From assembly GCA_018241125.1 (NCBI GenBank), contig JAFEEL010000026.1, positions 1-37,971 on the forward strand: a DNA stretch of 37,971 bases. Reading direction: 5' to 3'. Of the stretch, positions 24,643-33,556 are shown one piece after another. The first letter of the stretch is position 1, and every line of letters starts with the position of its first letter. The DNA comes from Pseudomonadota bacterium. GTDB lineage: Bacteria > Pseudomonadota > Gammaproteobacteria > Xanthomonadales > Xanthomonadaceae. The position numbers were made by a program, and so were the translations under genes. The notes under the pieces are model-generated. The model worked only from the letters and a program-made list of their open reading frames with translations. It searched no databases and was not told the DNA's origin.

Positions 24643-25092
24643 ATGGACAACCCACTCCCACCCTCCGCTGCCCCGGCCCACCTCGGCTGGCGGCTGCTGG
24701 CGATGACCTACGACCTGTTCGTGCTGCTGGCAATCTGGTTCGTCACCAGCGGCCTGGAGTTGCTGGCGGTCGGCGGGCGCACTTCCGACGAACTGGGCGC
24801 GTGGGCGAAATGGTTGCTGCTGGCGCTGCTGTGGTTGGCCACCGGCGCCTACTTCGTGGTGTCGTGGCGACGCGGCGGGCACACGGTGGGCATGCGCGCG
24901 TGGCGGTTGAAGGTGCTCAGCGAGGATGGCCGGGTGGCGTCGTGGCCGGCGCTGGCGGCGCGCTACGCCATGGCCGGGCTGTCGTTGTTCGCCGGCGGAC
25001 TGGGCTTCGTGTGGACACTGATCGACTCCGAACACCGCGCCTGGCACGACAACGTCTCGCACACGCGGCTGGTGCGCATGGATCGAGCGTGA
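24643..25092 (+). CDS. RDD family membrane protein
   Basis: A 149-residue small membrane protein. It begins near HLGWRLLAMTYDLFVLLAIW, the RDD signature region (Arg then Asp in the first helix), and has three to four hydrophobic segments (about 18-40, 57-80, 108-130). The motif GHTVGMRAWRLKVL is the second conserved block of the family, and the chain ends with HDNVSHTRLV. The function of the family is unsettled; transport roles have been suggested. ATG 24643 was chosen, but ATG 24631 four codons earlier is equally possible. It converges with lptG, the genes ending 19 bp apart, and diverges from tnaA; the RDD-lptG neighbourhood is typical of Xanthomonadales. Confidence 0.88.
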   Translation: MDNPLPPSAAPAHLGWRLLAMTYDLFVLLAIWFVTSGLELLAVGGRTSDELGAWAKWLLLALLWLATGAYFVVSWRRGGHTVGMRAWRLKVLSEDGRVASWPALAARYAMAGLSLFAGGLGFVWTLIDSEHRAWHDNVSHTRLVRMDRA

Positions 25093-25111
25093 CGGACGCT
25101 GCCGCCGACGA

Positions 25112-26212
25112 TCACACCCGCTTGCGGAAGTACCAGCGCGATACCGCCAGCGCCAGCAACGGCGGCCCCAGGTGCGCGCCGGCCAGCGGCAAGTGGTAGA
25201 TAGTGGCGATGTTCTGGGTGAAGCGTTGCAGCAGGAAAAAACCCATGCCGCACAGGATGCCGACGAACAAGCGCTTGCCGAATCCACCCGAGCGCAGTTG
25301 TCCGAACGCGAACGGCAGTACCGCCAGGCACATCGCCAGCACGTTGAGCGGGTAGGCGCGGCGCGCCCAGAACGCATTCTGGTATTCGCCGGCATCGACC
25401 TTGTTGCGCTGCATGTAGGCGATGTTGCTGCGCAGTTCGCGGGTGGATTGGTAGCGTGGCGGCTGTACCCCGGCCAGCACGGTTTGCGGGCGCAGGCCGG
25501 TCGGCCAATCCTGCGTGGCGGCGGTGGAGCGGGTGACGTTGCTGCCGACGAACGCGGTGCGATCGACGTTGACCAGTGTCCAGCGGTGCTGGTCGTATTG
25601 CGCCTTGTCGGCGTGGGTAAAGGATTGCAAGACGCCATCGTCGGCAAATGCGAAGACCCGCACGTCGAGCAAGTCGATGCGTTCGCGTCCCTGCCCGCGC
25701 AGGCGCTTGGCGCCGCCGCGCGCGTTGACGAAACTCTGCCCGTCGCGCGCCCAGATGCCGCCTCCCTTGCCGACCATCAGGTCGCCGGTCTTGGCCGAGA
25801 CCTGGATCGCCTCGGCGGTCTGCTCGCCCCACGGGCCGATGGTTTCGGCGCTGACCATCATCACCAGCGTCACCAGCGCCAGCCCGGCCACCGCGCCCAG
25901 GCAGATGCGCAGCCGCGAGATGCCCGCCGAACGCAACGCGGTCAGCTCCGAGGTCGCCGCCAACCCGCCCACCCCCAGCAGGCTGGCGATCAGCGCCGCC
26001 CACGGGAACAACTCGTAAGCGCGGCGCGGGATCGTGCACACCACGTACAACACCGCGTGCCCGAGGGTGAACCCGCCCTTGCCCAGATCGTCGAGCTGGT
26101 TGGCGAAGGCCACGATCGCATCGAACCCCAGCAACACCGCCCACACCAGCCCCAGCGAGGCGAGCACCGCGCGTGCAACCAAGCGATCGTGCAGCCGCGG
26201 ACGCAACGTCAT
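25112..26212 (-). CDS. lptG: LPS export ABC transporter permease LptG
   Basis: A 366-residue permease of the LptB2FG transporter that extracts lipopolysaccharide from the inner membrane. It has the YjgP/YjgQ layout: three N-terminal helices (to about residue 115, with LTALRSAGIS as the coupling-helix region), a periplasmic beta-jellyroll of about 140 residues (VGKGGGIWARDG, FVNVR-type strands), then three C-terminal helices (from about 275, ending SRWYFRKRV). Its ATG overlaps the lptF stop as ATGA, so translation is coupled. The preceding open frame adds about 95 residues of lptF shadow and is discarded. Confidence 0.93.
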   Translation of the reverse strand: MTLRPRLHDRLVARAVLASLGLVWAVLLGFDAIVAFANQLDDLGKGGFTLGHAVLYVVCTIPRRAYELFPWAALIASLLGVGGLAATSELTALRSAGISRLRICLGAVAGLALVTLVMMVSAETIGPWGEQTAEAIQVSAKTGDLMVGKGGGIWARDGQSFVNARGGAKRLRGQGRERIDLLDVRVFAFADDGVLQSFTHADKAQYDQHRWTLVNVDRTAFVGSNVTRSTAATQDWPTGLRPQTVLAGVQPPRYQSTRELRSNIAYMQRNKVDAGEYQNAFWARRAYPLNVLAMCLAVLPFAFGQLRSGGFGKRLFVGILCGMGFFLLQRFTQNIATIYHLPLAGAHLGPPLLALAVSRWYFRKRV

Positions 26213-27288
26213 GGCGACCGCGCCGGTGGTGTTTTCAAGTTGCCGTCGCGACGCAGCGACCACCATGCGAACGCCAGCAACGGCAGGTGCAGCCACCACA
26301 GCCCCATCCAGCCGTGCAGCTTGCCAAGCGTCAGGTAACTGCGCCCGACCAGCATCAACGCCATGTAGATCACGTACATCGTCAACGCCAGCAGCAGCAA
26401 TCCGTAGCGCGGCTGGCGCGGCTCGGAGCGGGCCAGCGGCACCGCCAGCAACGCCAGCAGCAACACCGCCAGCGGGGTGGCGATGCGCCAATGCAACTCG
26501 GCGCGCGCATCGGCGCGCGGGCTGGCAAGCAGGGCCAGGGTCGTGGCAGTGCCGGCGTCCTGGCGGGTGTACGGCGCTGCCTCCACCGGCAAACGCACCT
26601 CACTGCGCTGGTAACGCAACACGCGGTAATCCTTGCGTCCGGGCACGCCTTCCACGCGCATGCCGTCGAGCAGACGCAAGTAGCGCTCGCCGGCGTCGAC
26701 GAACAACTCCCCGCGCTGGGCGGTGACCACGCTCATCCGACCGTCCTTGTCGGACTGGATGAACACGTTGGTCATCTTGCTGCCGTCGGTACTCAGGCCG
26801 GTGACGTAGATGATGCCGTTGCTGCTGGGCATGGCGCGAAAGCGCCCCGCCTCCAGCCCGGCGATCAACAGCGAGCGATCGGCGTCGGCAACCATCTGGC
26901 GCGCCGTGTGCTGTGCCCATGGCCCGATCCACAACGACGAGGTGGCGACGATCGCCGCCGCCGGCAGGCCAACCCACGCGACCGGGCGGAGCATCTCGCG
27001 CGGACTGCGCCCGGCCGCGGTCAACACGGCCATTTCCGAATCGCGGTACAGCCGCCCGATCGACAACAGCAGGCCGAGGAATACACCCAGCGGCAGCACC
27101 ATCGGCAGCCAGCGCAGCAGGCGCAGGCCCAGCTGCGAGACCATCAGCGACACCGGCACCTTGCCGGCGGCGATTTCCGCCAGCAGGTCGGCCACCACCA
27201 CGCCCAGCGAGACGAACAGCAGCACCACCGTCGTGGCCAGCACCGACTCGGCGAACTCACGCCAGAGGTAGCGATCGACCGTCAGCAC
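26209..27288 (-). CDS. lptF: LPS export ABC transporter permease LptF
   Basis: A 359-residue partner of LptG. N-terminal helices begin at VDRYLWREFAESVLATTVVLLF. The coupling region reads RDSEMAVLTAAGRSPREML, the periplasmic jellyroll spans about 115-265, and the last three helices end near WWSLRRDG. The start is GTG at 27288 (MLTVDRYLW), matching the family length. It forms a two-gene operon with lptG (4-nt overlap). pepA starts 143 bp away on the opposite strand, an arrangement also found in many other gammaproteobacteria. Confidence 0.94.
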   Translation of the reverse strand: MLTVDRYLWREFAESVLATTVVLLFVSLGVVVADLLAEIAAGKVPVSLMVSQLGLRLLRWLPMVLPLGVFLGLLLSIGRLYRDSEMAVLTAAGRSPREMLRPVAWVGLPAAAIVATSSLWIGPWAQHTARQMVADADRSLLIAGLEAGRFRAMPSSNGIIYVTGLSTDGSKMTNVFIQSDKDGRMSVVTAQRGELFVDAGERYLRLLDGMRVEGVPGRKDYRVLRYQRSEVRLPVEAAPYTRQDAGTATTLALLASPRADARAELHWRIATPLAVLLLALLAVPLARSEPRQPRYGLLLLALTMYVIYMALMLVGRSYLTLGKLHGWMGLWWLHLPLLAFAWWSLRRDGNLKTPPARSP

Positions 27289-27431
27289 GGGCGCAAACGG
27301 GGGCGTGGCGCGAAACGCATGAACGAGGTGGCGGCTTGCATTAGACTAAGGACCATTCCGGTTGGCTTTCGCGGCCTCGTTCAGGCCGATCGCCTGTCGC
27401 CGGAAAGCCCGCATTCTACGGAACTTCGCCG
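27289..27431. promoter_or_regulatory. divergent lptF / pepA intergenic region
   Basis: This 143-bp gap must hold the promoters for lptFG (leftward) and pepA (rightward). The only AT-richer patch is TTGCATTAGACTAAGG at 27336-27351, where TTAGACT could serve as a -10 in one direction and CTTAGTCTAAT in the other. No convincing -35 is seen, so the exact boxes are uncertain. Confidence 0.35.
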
Positions 27432-28904
27432 ATGAGCCTGCATTTCGACCTCTCCCACGCCGATCCGGCGACCGTCGTCGCCGATTGCCTCGTGCTGGGC
27501 ATCTTCGCCGATGGTGCGTTAAGTCCGTCCGGCGATGCCGCCGACCGTGCCAGCGGCGGGCGCATCAAGGCGCTGGTCGAGCGCGGCGACATCGCCGGCA
27601 AGGTCGGGCGCAGCGCGCTGCTGCACGATCTGCCCGGGATCGCGGCGGCGCGGGTGTTGCTGGTGGGCCTGGGCGAGGCCGGCAAGTTCGGTGCCGCCGC
27701 CTACCAGCGCGCCATCCGCGATGCCTTACTGGCGCTCAAGATCGGCCCGGCGCGCAGCGCCCTGTGCACGTTGACCGAACTGGACGTGGCCGGCCGTGAC
27801 GTGAACTGGCGCGTGCGTCAAGCCGCGATCACCGCCGACCACGCCGCCTATCGCTACACCACCCACATCAGCCGCAAGCCCGACGCCGGGCTGGAGACGC
27901 TGTCGCTGCACGCACCGATGGCGCAGCACCAGGCGCTCGCGCAAGGCGTGGGGATCGCTGCCGGGGTCGCGTTCACCCGCGATCTGGGCAACCTGCCGCC
28001 GAACGTGTGCAACCCCGGATATCTGGCCGCGCGTGCGCGCGAACTGCCGGCGCAGATCGCCAACGTGACCTGCGAGGTGCTCGAACGGGCCGACATGGAA
28101 AAACTCGGCATGGGCTCGTTGCTGGCAGTTTCGCGCGGCTCGGCCAACCCGCCGCGGCTGATCGTGTTGCGATACACCGGCGCCGGCGACGCCAAGCCTT
28201 ACGCATTGGTGGGCAAGGGCATCACGTTCGACTCGGGCGGCTTGAACCTGAAAGTCGCCGGTGGCATCGAGGAGATGAAGTTCGACATGCTCGGCGCCGG
28301 CACCGTGCTGGGCGTGTTCCGCGCGATCGCATCCTTGCAGTTGCCGATCAACCTCGTCACCGTGGTGGCGGCGGTGGAAAACATGCCCGACGGGGATTCC
28401 TACCGCCCCTCCGACGTGCTCACCTCGATGTCTGGCAAGACCATCGAAGTGCTCAACACCGATGCCGAAGGACGGCTGATCTTGTGCGATGCGCTCACCT
28501 ACGCGCAGCGCTTCGAGCCGCAGGCGCTGATCGACGTGGCCACCCTGACCGGCGCCTGCGTGGTCGCGCTGGGCAAGGTCGCGCACGGCCTGATGAGCAA
28601 GCACGACGACCTGGCGGCCGAACTGCTGGCCGCCGGCGAGGCCACGTGGGATCGCGCATGGCGCTTGCCGCTGCACGAGGAATATCAAAGCCTGCTCGAC
28701 TCGGCATTCGCCGACGTGGCCAACATCGGCGGCAAATATGCCGGCGCGATCACCGCCGGCTGCTTTCTGTCGCGCTTCACCGAGGGCCAGCGCTGGGCGC
28801 ATCTGGATATCGCCGGCACCGCATGGGACGAGGGCAAGAAGGGCTTGGCGACCGGTCGGCCGGTAGGATTGCTGTGCCAGTGGTTGTTGGACAGGACTGC
28901 GTGA
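27432..28904 (+). CDS. pepA: leucyl aminopeptidase (M17)
   Basis: A 490-residue cytosolic metallo-aminopeptidase that in E. coli also binds DNA as a Xer and carAB accessory factor. The N-terminal macro-like domain (about 1-165) is followed by the catalytic domain with [14 protein letters not shown] (metal and Lys ligands), [22 protein letters not shown] and the signature [10 protein letters not shown] at about 341. The length matches the family. ATG 27432 is well placed, though its Shine-Dalgarno is weak. Downstream order pepA-holC-valS is conserved in gammaproteobacteria. The TGA stop (28902-28904) lies inside the first unit of a GTGAATC heptamer array. Confidence 0.96.
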   Translation: MSLHFDLSHADPATVVADCLVLGIFADGALSPSGDAADRASGGRIKALVERGDIAGKVGRSALLHDLPGIAAARVLLVGLGEAGKFGAAAYQRAIRDALLALKIGPARSALCTLTELDVAGRDVNWRVRQAAITADHAAYRYTTHISRKPDAGLETLSLHAPMAQHQALAQGVGIAAGVAFTRDLGNLPPNVCNPGYLAARARELPAQIANVTCEVLERADMEKLGMGSLLAVSRGSANPPRLIVLRYTGAGDAKPYALVGKGITFDSGGLNLKVAGGIEEMKFDMLGAGTVLGVFRAIASLQLPINLVTVVAAVENMPDGDSYRPSDVLTSMSGKTIEVLNTDAEGRLILCDALTYAQRFEPQALIDVATLTGACVVALGKVAHGLMSKHDDLAAELLAAGEATWDRAWRLPLHEEYQSLLDSAFADVANIGGKYAGAITAGCFLSRFTEGQRWAHLDIAGTAWDEGKKGLATGRPVGLLCQWLLDRTA

Positions 28905-28928
28905 ATGGTGAATCGTGAGTCGTGAATC
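28901..28928. repeat. heptamer array at the pepA stop
   Basis: Four consecutive 7-bp units, GTGAATG, GTGAATC, GTGAGTC and GTGAATC. The TGA of the first unit is the pepA stop codon. The rest of the gap up to the next repeat (28929-29170) has no gene I can support; a stretch at about 29022-29055 (CCGTTGCGTAGCTTCTCGGC) resembles, in inverse orientation, sequence before valS at 29885-29925. Confidence 0.85.
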
Positions 28929-29170
28929 GAACCAGCCGGCGCGTTGCCTGCGGCAACCGGGGCACGCTGACGCACGATACCTGGGCACCTCGGAAAACCT
29001 CACGACACATCATTGACCGCCTTCGCCGTTGCGTAGCTTCTCGGCGCAAGCCAGAAACGTTTTTCAACAGCGCAGCGGGTAATCCATTTTTACCTGCGCA
29101 ACAGCAACCTGGATCTCGGCGTTCGCAGGGATGATGAGCAAAATCGCTGTTTCGAGGTTCCCACTATCCG

Positions 29171-29296
29171 TAGCAGGTTGTTGAAAAAGGGCTTTCCCCC
29201 GCCTGCGCGGGGGCAGGCTCTGCCCTTTTTCAACGCGCCCAGTCCGGTACATGCCCGTACTCAGCTCCGCAGGCTGTTTTTCAACAGCCTGCTAGC
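29171..29296. repeat. structured interspersed repeat, copy 3 (best preserved)
   Basis: Family member with inverted ends TAGCAGGTTGTTGAAAAAGG and TTTTTCAACAGCCTGCTAGC. It folds into nested hairpins: TTGAAAAAGGGC (29181-29192) with GCCCTTTTTCAA (29222-29233), enclosing CCCCCGC-CTGC-GCGGGGG, and at the right end GCAGGCTGTT (29269-29278) with AACAGCCTGC (29283-29292). It sits between pepA and holC inside a normally tight gene cluster and has no coding content of its own. Confidence 0.88.
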
Positions 29297-29330
29297 ATGG
29301 GAACGCTCAGGCAGATCCGATTGCCTGCCT

Positions 29331-29408
29331 TTCACGATTCACGATTCACGATTCACGGTTCACCATTCACGATCCACCATTCACCATTCACGACTCACCA
29401 TTCACGGC
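29331..29408. repeat. heptamer array upstream of holC
   Basis: About eleven GATTCAC/CATTCAC-type units with point variants, ending 6 bp before the holC GTG. The orientation is opposite to the arrays at 28901-28928 and 29837-29878, so holC is bracketed by inverted arrays. The sense strand has no stop here, so the holC frame stays open through the array. Confidence 0.9.
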
Positions 29409-29414
29409 TCTCCA

Positions 29415-29840
29415 GTGCCCCGCGCCGACTTCTACCTGATCGCCAAGCCGCGCTTCCGCGACGACCCGCTGCGGCTGGTGTGCGAACTGGCGCGCAAGGC
29501 GCACGATTCAGGTTCGCCAACGTTGATCCTCGCACGCGACCGCGAACAGGCCGAGGCGCTGGACGACGCGCTGTGGGCGTTCGATGCCGACGCGTACATC
29601 CCGCACCAGATCGCCGGCAGCGACGAGGACGACGACGCGACGCCGGTGCTCATCGCGGCGCCCGAGGGTGACGCGCCGGGCCGCACGCTGATCATCAACC
29701 TGCGCGACGCGGCGGTGACTTTGCCGTGCGAGCGCGTGCTGGAAGTGGTGCCCGCCGACGAATCCGCGCGCGAACCGCTGCGCGAGCGCTGGAAGCAGTA
29801 CAAGGCGCGCGGCTTCGAGGTGAACAAGCACGATATGTGA
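29415..29840 (+). CDS. holC: DNA polymerase III chi subunit
   Basis: A 141-residue clamp-loader accessory subunit that links the psi subunit to SSB. The order MPRADFYLIAKPRFRDDPLRLVCELARKA, then DDALWAFDADAYIPH and the C-terminal ERWKQYKARGFEVNKHD, is typical of chi. Start GTG 29415 is chosen because it gives family length. No Shine-Dalgarno is visible, because the preceding 80 bp is a heptamer array, and the frame is open upstream for 79 codons back into the structured repeat. The TGA stop (29838-29840) lies in the first unit of the next heptamer array. valS follows after 94 bp. A candidate psi subunit is encoded at 34030-34362. Confidence 0.93.
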   Translation: MPRADFYLIAKPRFRDDPLRLVCELARKAHDSGSPTLILARDREQAEALDDALWAFDADAYIPHQIAGSDEDDDATPVLIAAPEGDAPGRTLIINLRDAAVTLPCERVLEVVPADESAREPLRERWKQYKARGFEVNKHDM

Positions 29841-29878
29841 ATCGTGAATCGTGAATCGTGAATCGTGAATCGTGAAAA
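29837..29878. repeat. heptamer array, 5 x GTGAATC, at the holC stop
   Basis: Five perfect GTGAATC units (29837-29871) plus a partial sixth. The TGA of the first unit is the holC stop codon, as at pepA. The array lies between holC and valS. Confidence 0.95.
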
Positions 29879-29934
29879 GGCTTGCGCGTCGAGGTTTTTT
29901 GCGCAAGCTCGCAACGCAACGACGGAGATGAGCC

Positions 29935-32900
29935 GTGACCATGGACAAGAGCTACGAACCGCAGGATTTCGAAAGCAAGTGGTACGCGCAGTGGGAGGCC
30001 AGCGGCTGCTTCAAGCCGACCGGCCACGGCACGCCGTACACGATCCTGCTGCCGCCGCCGAACGTCACCGGCACCTTGCACATGGGACATGCCTTCCAGC
30101 ACACGCTGATGGACGCGCTGATCCGCTACCAGCGCATGCGCGGCCGCGACACGTTGTGGCAGGTCGGCACCGACCATGCCGGGATCGCCACCGAGATGGT
30201 GGTGGCGCGCAACATCGGCCGCGACGGACTCAAGCGCGACGAACTGGGACGCGAGAAGTTCATCGAAAAAGTGTGGGAGTGGAAGGGCGAATCCGGCGAC
30301 ACCATCGCCCGCCAGATGCGCCGCATGGGTGCGTCGGGCGACTGGTCGCGGCAGGTGTTCACGATGGATCCGATGCCATCGGCGGCGGTGGTCGAGGCGT
30401 TCGTGCGCCTTCACGAGCAAGGCTTGATCTATCGCGGCCAGCGGCTGGTGAACTGGGACCCGGTGCTCAAGACCGCGATCTCCGACCTGGAAGTGGTCAG
30501 CGAGGAAGAAGACGGTTTCCTGTGGTCGATTTCCTATCCGCTGAGCGATGGCAGCGGCTCGCTCGTGGTCGCCACCACGCGCCCGGAAACCATGCTCGGC
30601 GACGTGGCGGTGATGGTGCACCCGGAAGACGAACGCTATGCGCACCGGATCGGCCAATCGGTGCGCCTGCCATTGTGCGAGCGCGACATCCCGATCATCG
30701 CCGACGACTATGTGGATCGTGCGTTCGGCACCGGCGTGGTGAAAGTCACGCCCGCGCACGACTTCAACGACTACGCGGTCGGCCAGCGCCACGGTTTGCC
30801 GATCATCAACATCTTCACGCCCGATGCGCATATCAACGCGAACGCGCCGGAGACCTATCGCGGGCTCGATCGCGTCGCCGCGCGCAAGGCGGTGCTGGCC
30901 GATCTGGAAGCGCTGGGCCTGCTGGTCGAAACGAAAAAACACAAGCTGCAAGTGCCGCGCGGGGATCGCACCGGGCAGATCATCGAGCCGTACCTGACCG
31001 ATCAGTGGTTCGTGAAGATGGATGCGCTGGCGCAGCGCGGGCTGGAGCTGGTCGAAGGCGTCGATGGCAAGCCCGGCGCGGTGCAGTTCGTGCCGGGCAA
31101 CTGGATCAGCACCTACCGCCACTGGATGGGCAACATCCAGGACTGGTGCATTTCCCGCCAGCTGTGGTGGGGCCACCGCATTCCAGCGTGGTATGACGAG
31201 GCGGGCCGCGTGTATGTGGGACGCAACGAACAAGAAGCGCTCGCAAAGGCTGCGCAAGCGACTCGTGCAGGAGCAGCTTCTGTCGGAGCAGCTTCTGTGG
31301 CTGCGGCTTCGGCTTCTGTGGGAGCGGCTTCCAGCCGCGATGACCAATCCTCTGATCGGGCCTGGAAGGCCCTCCCACAGGTGGAGCCGCCTTCTGTGGG
31401 AGCAGACTCTGTGGGAGCAGACTCTGTGGGAGCGGCTTCCAGCCGCGACTCTGGCACCAGCGATCGCACCGCGACAGCGCTCCCGACCACGCACCTGCGC
31501 CAGGACGACGACGTGCTGGAGACCTGGTTCTCCTCGGCGCTGTGGCCGTTTTCGACGATGGGCTGGCCGGACGAAGCGGCGATGGCGCAGCGCGGCTTCG
31601 ACCGCTACCTGCCGACCGATGTACTGGTCACCGGCTTCGACATCATCTTCTTCTGGGTCGCGCGCATGATTTTCATGACCGACCACTTCACCGGCCGCGT
31701 GCCGTTCCGCGAGGTCTACATCACCGGGCTGGTGCGCGACGCGCACGGGCAGAAGATGTCCAAGTCCAAGGGCAACGTGCTCGATCCGATCGACCTGATC
31801 GACGGCATCGGCCTCGAAGACCTGGTCGCCAAACGCACCACCGGCTTGATGCGGCCCACCGACGCGCCGAAGATCGAGAAGGCCACGCGCAAAGAATATC
31901 CCGACGGCATCCCCGCCTTCGGCGCCGACGCGTTGCGCTTCACTTTCGCCTCGCTGGCCACCCACGGGCGTGACATCAAGTTCGACCTCAATCGCTGCGA
32001 GGGCTACAAGAACTTCTGCAACAAGCTGTGGAACGCGGCGCGTTTCGTGTTGATGAACAGCAGTGAATCGGCAATCGTGAATCGTGAATCGGCAGAGCAT
32101 GCGATCGGAACCGGTTCTACGACCGGTGCTTCATACCATTCACCATTCACCATTCACCATTCACCACAAACCGACCCCGAACTCTGGATCCTCGCCCAGC
32201 TGGCGCGCACCGCCGCCGAGGTGCAAACGCAGTTTGCCGCCTATCGTTTCGATCTGGTCGCGCAGGCGCTGTACGAGTTCACCTGGAACACGTTCTGCGA
32301 CTGGTTCCTGGAGCTGGCCAAGCCCGCCCTGAGCAACGTCGAAGGATCGGCGCTGCAAGGCGACCACGCGCGAGCGGCCGCCTCCACCCGCCACACCTTG
32401 CTGTTCGTGCTCGAAGCGACGTTGCGCTTGTTGCATCCGTTGATCCCGTTCGTCACCGAGGAAATCTGGCAGCAGGTCGCACCGAAGTTGGGCATCGCCG
32501 GCCCCAGCATCAGCCTGCGCCCGTACCCGCAAGCCGATGAGTTCGCCGGCGACTTCGCCAGCGCCGAGGTCGACGTCGAATGGCTCAAGGCGGCGGTGAC
32601 TGGCCTGCGCCGCATCCGCAGCGAACTCAACGTGGCCCCGTCCAGGCAGGTCAGCTTGCTGCTGCAAGGCGGCGATGCGAGCGACCGCATGCGGGTGGCC
32701 CGGTTTGGCGCGCAGTTGCAGTTTCTGGCGCGCATCGAGTCGATCGTCTGGCTGGATGCGGGTGTCGCCGCGCCAGCGGCCGCGACTGCGTTGGTCGGCG
32801 AACTCAGCTTGCGGATCCCGCTGGCCGGTCTGATCGACCTCGATGCCGAACGGGCGCGATTGGCGAAAGAAATCGCGCGCGTGGAAGGCGAGATCCGCAA

Positions 32901-33042
32901 ATCCGAAGCCAAGCTGGCCAACTTCGCCGACAAGGCGCCGCCTGCCGTGGTCGAACAAGAGCGCACACGCCTGACCGACTGGTCGGGCAAACAGCAGGCG
33001 TTGCGCCGGCAACTGGAACTGCTCGGTAGCGGCAACGCCTGA
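29935..33042 (+). CDS. valS: valyl-tRNA synthetase with repeat-derived inserts
   Basis: A 1035-residue class I synthetase charging tRNA-Val, longer than E. coli ValS (951). The HIGH-type motif is in [12 protein letters not shown] (about 42-53), and the KMSKS motif is in [13 protein letters not shown] (about 605). The editing domain lies between ([13 protein letters not shown]), and a C-terminal coiled coil runs from about 960 ([19 protein letters not shown]). Three stretches are absent from the family: about 435-518 (REP-like DNA, before [12 protein letters not shown]), about 708-744 (heptamers, after ARFVLMNS) and about 797-805 ([11 protein letters not shown], from an interspersed CCTGAGC...GTCGAAGG motif). 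All are in frame, and the catalytic motifs are intact. GTG 29935 has GGAG 7 nt upstream; ATG 29941 is an alternative. It is the third gene of pepA-holC-valS. Confidence 0.95.
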   Translation: MTMDKSYEPQDFESKWYAQWEASGCFKPTGHGTPYTILLPPPNVTGTLHMGHAFQHTLMDALIRYQRMRGRDTLWQVGTDHAGIATEMVVARNIGRDGLKRDELGREKFIEKVWEWKGESGDTIARQMRRMGASGDWSRQVFTMDPMPSAAVVEAFVRLHEQGLIYRGQRLVNWDPVLKTAISDLEVVSEEEDGFLWSISYPLSDGSGSLVVATTRPETMLGDVAVMVHPEDERYAHRIGQSVRLPLCERDIPIIADDYVDRAFGTGVVKVTPAHDFNDYAVGQRHGLPIINIFTPDAHINANAPETYRGLDRVAARKAVLADLEALGLLVETKKHKLQVPRGDRTGQIIEPYLTDQWFVKMDALAQRGLELVEGVDGKPGAVQFVPGNWISTYRHWMGNIQDWCISRQLWWGHRIPAWYDEAGRVYVGRNEQEALAKAAQATRAGAASVGAASVAAASASVGAASSRDDQSSDRAWKALPQVEPPSVGADSVGADSVGAASSRDSGTSDRTATALPTTHLRQDDDVLETWFSSALWPFSTMGWPDEAAMAQRGFDRYLPTDVLVTGFDIIFFWVARMIFMTDHFTGRVPFREVYITGLVRDAHGQKMSKSKGNVLDPIDLIDGIGLEDLVAKRTTGLMRPTDAPKIEKATRKEYPDGIPAFGADALRFTFASLATHGRDIKFDLNRCEGYKNFCNKLWNAARFVLMNSSESAIVNRESAEHAIGTGSTTGASYHSPFTIHHSPQTDPELWILAQLARTAAEVQTQFAAYRFDLVAQALYEFTWNTFCDWFLELAKPALSNVEGSALQGDHARAAASTRHTLLFVLEATLRLLHPLIPFVTEEIWQQVAPKLGIAGPSISLRPYPQADEFAGDFASAEVDVEWLKAAVTGLRRIRSELNVAPSRQVSLLLQGGDASDRMRVARFGAQLQFLARIESIVWLDAGVAAPAAATALVGELSLRIPLAGLIDLDAERARLAKEIARVEGEIRKSEAKLANFADKAPPAVVEQERTRLTDWSGKQQALRRQLELLGSGNA
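31264..31446. repeat. REP-like palindromic repeats inside valS
   Basis: Units of CTGTGGGAGCGGCTTCCAGC followed by CGCGA occur at 31316-31340 and 31424-31448, each with the hairpin GCGGCT-TCC-AGCCGC. An inverted end, AGGCCCTCCCACAG (31367-31380), pairs with CTGTGGGAG (31316-31324). Two further CTGTGGGAGCAG units at about 31394 and 31409 form a 15-bp tandem. More degenerate units fill 31264-31312. The valS frame reads them as GAASVGAAS and [14 protein letters not shown]. Such TGTGGGAGC palindromes are usually intergenic. Confidence 0.9.
32064..32166. repeat. inverted heptamer arms inside valS
   Basis: The left part has GTGAATC units (about 32064-32094) and the right part CATTCAC units (about 32136-32165), so the two arms are in inverted orientation and could pair. 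Between them is a small hairpin ACCGG-TTCTACGA-CCGGT (32109-32126). In the frame used, the left arm is short enough to avoid its TGA, and the right arm reads SPFTIHHSP. It lies in the anticodon-binding region of ValS. Confidence 0.88.
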
Positions 33043-33141
33043 CCTGCTCGAGGGCTGTCGGAGCGCCGCCGTGCGCGTGCACAGACGCAGCTAACCGAAC
33101 CGGCATATCCTGTGCACCCTTTGAATGCAGTGAGCACCGCC

Positions 33142-33528
33142 ATGCGCATGCCCTACCCAACCCATTCCCGCCGCACTGGCGTGCTGGCGTCCATCGCCAT
33201 CGCATCGGCACTGGCTGCCGTGCACGCTGCCCCCGCCAATCCCCCGGCACCGCAAGCGGGCCAACCCGCGCAAGCCGCGCAAGCTCCGCACCCGGCAACA
33301 GCCGTCGCCAGCCCGGCCACGAATGCCGCGCCTGCCGCGGCCAGTCCGGCGGTTCCAGCCAGCAGCGCCGCGCCGGCGGAAAACGTGGTTTACAAATGGA
33401 AGGACGCGCACGGGGTGTCGCAGTATTCGCAGCAACCGCCGCCCAAGGGCGTGAAGTACGAAACCGTGCAGATGACCGGCACCGTCAACAACGGACTGGT
33501 ACCACAAAGCACGGGCGGGAAGTTCTGA
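33142..33528 (+). CDS. DUF4124 exported protein, copy 1
   Basis: A 128-residue protein. An N-terminal signal peptide (TGVLASIAIASALAAVHA) is followed by a low-complexity Ala/Pro/Gln segment of about 60 residues. The DUF4124 core follows at about 84-110 (YKWKDAHGVSQYSQQPPPKG), then KYETVQM and a short tail. DUF4124 is a small periplasmic domain of unknown role, common in Xanthomonadales. Starts at ATG 33142 and ATG 33148 are both plausible, and the signal peptide is the same with either. A second, related DUF4124 protein lies at 35254-35709. It converges with rimI, 28 bp away. Confidence 0.8.
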   Translation: MRMPYPTHSRRTGVLASIAIASALAAVHAAPANPPAPQAGQPAQAAQAPHPATAVASPATNAAPAAASPAVPASSAAPAENVVYKWKDAHGVSQYSQQPPPKGVKYETVQMTGTVNNGLVPQSTGGKF

Positions 33529-33556
33529 CGGCACGCACTGGCGCCGCCACGCTCGC

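Noticed and set aside
23085-25199. 704-residue open frame on the plus strand across tnaA and the RDD gene
   Set aside because: It is antisense to tnaA; the composition is Arg/His/Gly-rich and it runs out of frame through the real RDD gene.
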